From a bacterium (GTDB lineage: Bacteria; Verrucomicrobiota; Verrucomicrobiae; JAJYAR01): a DNA stretch of 5,212 nucleotides. The stretch lies in contig JAJYAR010000225.1 of the NCBI GenBank assembly GCA_021779435.1, positions 1 to 5,212 of the forward strand. The letters run 5' to 3'. The translations under genes and the position numbers were made by a program. Below the pieces are notes generated by a model. The model had not been told where the DNA came from, made no database searches, and was given only the letters and a program-made list of their open reading frames with translations. Below are positions 4,779-5,212 of this stretch, piece by piece (within the stretch, counting starts at the first letter, position 1; every line of letters starts with the position of its first letter).

Positions 4779-5212
4779 ATGTCGACCACTCCGAATCCAG
4801 ACCTCCGCAGCGCGGCGCTCGAATACCATGAATTCCCCCAGCCGGGAAAAATTGCCATCACGCCAACCAAGCAGTTGACGACCCAGCGCGATCTGGCGCT
4901 GGCCTATTCCCCCGGCGTCGCGGCGGCCTGCGAGGCCATCGTTGCGGATTCCGGCGCCGCCGCGCGCTACACCGCCCGGTCCAACCTGGTCGGCGTGATC
5001 ACCAATGGCACGGCCGTGCTGGGGCTGGGCCCGATCGGCCCGTTGGCGGCCAAGCCGGTGATGGAGGGCAAGGCGGTCCTGTTCAAGAAGTTCGCCGGCA
5101 TCGACGTGTTCGACATCGAAATCGATGAGCGCGATCCGGATCGGCTGGTGGATATCATCGCCGCGCTCGAACCCACGTTCGGCGCACTCAACCTGGAGGA
5201 CATCAAGGCCCC
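4779..5212 (+). CDS. maeB: NADP-dependent malic enzyme, N-terminal part (partial)
   Basis: The first 144 codons of a MaeB-type malic enzyme, which oxidatively decarboxylates malate to pyruvate with NADP reduction in the cytosol; the gene runs off the window. [28 protein letters not shown] (27-54) carries the catalytic tyrosine, Y43. [48 protein letters not shown] (69-116) carries the family lysines (K92, K98). [12 protein letters not shown] (134-145) carries the metal-binding acidic pair E140/D141. Full-length MaeB normally continues with an NAD-binding domain and a phosphotransacetylase-like C-terminal domain, not visible here. The ATG at 4779 gives a normal MaeB N-terminus, but there is no purine-rich ribosome binding site before it: the preceding bases are GCGCCCCATTTTTC. 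No clear plus-strand promoter is seen in 4723-4778. The candidate small RNA is transcribed divergently from just upstream. Confidence 0.93.
   Translation, partial: MSTTPNPDLRSAALEYHEFPQPGKIAITPTKQLTTQRDLALAYSPGVAAACEAIVADSGAAARYTARSNLVGVITNGTAVLGLGPIGPLAAKPVMEGKAVLFKKFAGIDVFDIEIDERDPDRLVDIIAALEPTFGALNLEDIKA

Noticed and set aside
4540..4878. A 112-codon plus-strand frame spanning the sRNA region into maeB.
   Set aside because: It overlaps the maeB start in another frame, has no RBS and no family resemblance. The purine-rich GGAGGAGGGAGGAGAGG stretch on this strand is better explained as the complement of the sRNA loop.

Overview
This is high-GC DNA with closely packed housekeeping genes. It reads as the chromosome of an ubiquinone-using proteobacterium, most likely a betaproteobacterium. 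The grounds are the family resemblance of UbiD, the YceJ/YceI pair, the membrane-anchored lytic transglycosylase and the MaeB-type malic enzyme. The genus cannot be fixed from the sequence alone. No mobile element, CRISPR array, rRNA or tRNA was seen.

Layout, left to right. The last codons of aroE (shikimate dehydrogenase) end at 95. A roughly 185-base gap contains a perfect 13-base tandem repeat just before the next ribosome binding site. Two plus-strand genes then follow as a tight operon: a cytochrome b561 (yceJ type, 282-869) and a periplasmic YceI-family protein (869-1495), whose stop and start codons share one base. Convergent to them is a minus-strand pair, ubiD (1784-3304) followed by a 72-codon KTSC-domain gene (1569-1787), overlapping by ATGA. 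A GC-rich hairpin lies between the convergent stop codons.

A 411-base divergent gap (3305-3715) separates ubiD from a plus-strand lytic transglycosylase gene (3716-4543). The gap holds a strong sigma70-like promoter (TTGACG, 16 bases, TACAAT) and then a leader of about 275 bases with four hairpins in series. The window ends inside the 5' part of an NADP-malic enzyme gene (maeB, from 4779).

The most interesting item is in the 235-base gap between the transglycosylase and maeB. On the minus strand there is a near-consensus promoter (TTGACT, 18 bases, TATAGT), about 110 transcribed bases without a convincing ORF, and an intrinsic terminator ending in eight U. The predicted RNA presents an 18-base, almost pure pyrimidine loop with repeated UCCUCC/CCUCC anti-Shine-Dalgarno motifs on a perfect 5-bp stem. 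This looks like an unannotated trans-acting small RNA. Seven loop bases are exactly complementary to the ribosome binding site of the neighbouring transglycosylase. The promoter spacer consists of two direct TGGACGA repeats one helical turn apart, suggesting regulated transcription.

Functionally, the b561/YceI pair (membrane electron transfer and isoprenoid or quinone binding) and UbiD (ubiquinone synthesis) share a quinone theme. The transglycosylase and malic enzyme are unrelated neighbours.
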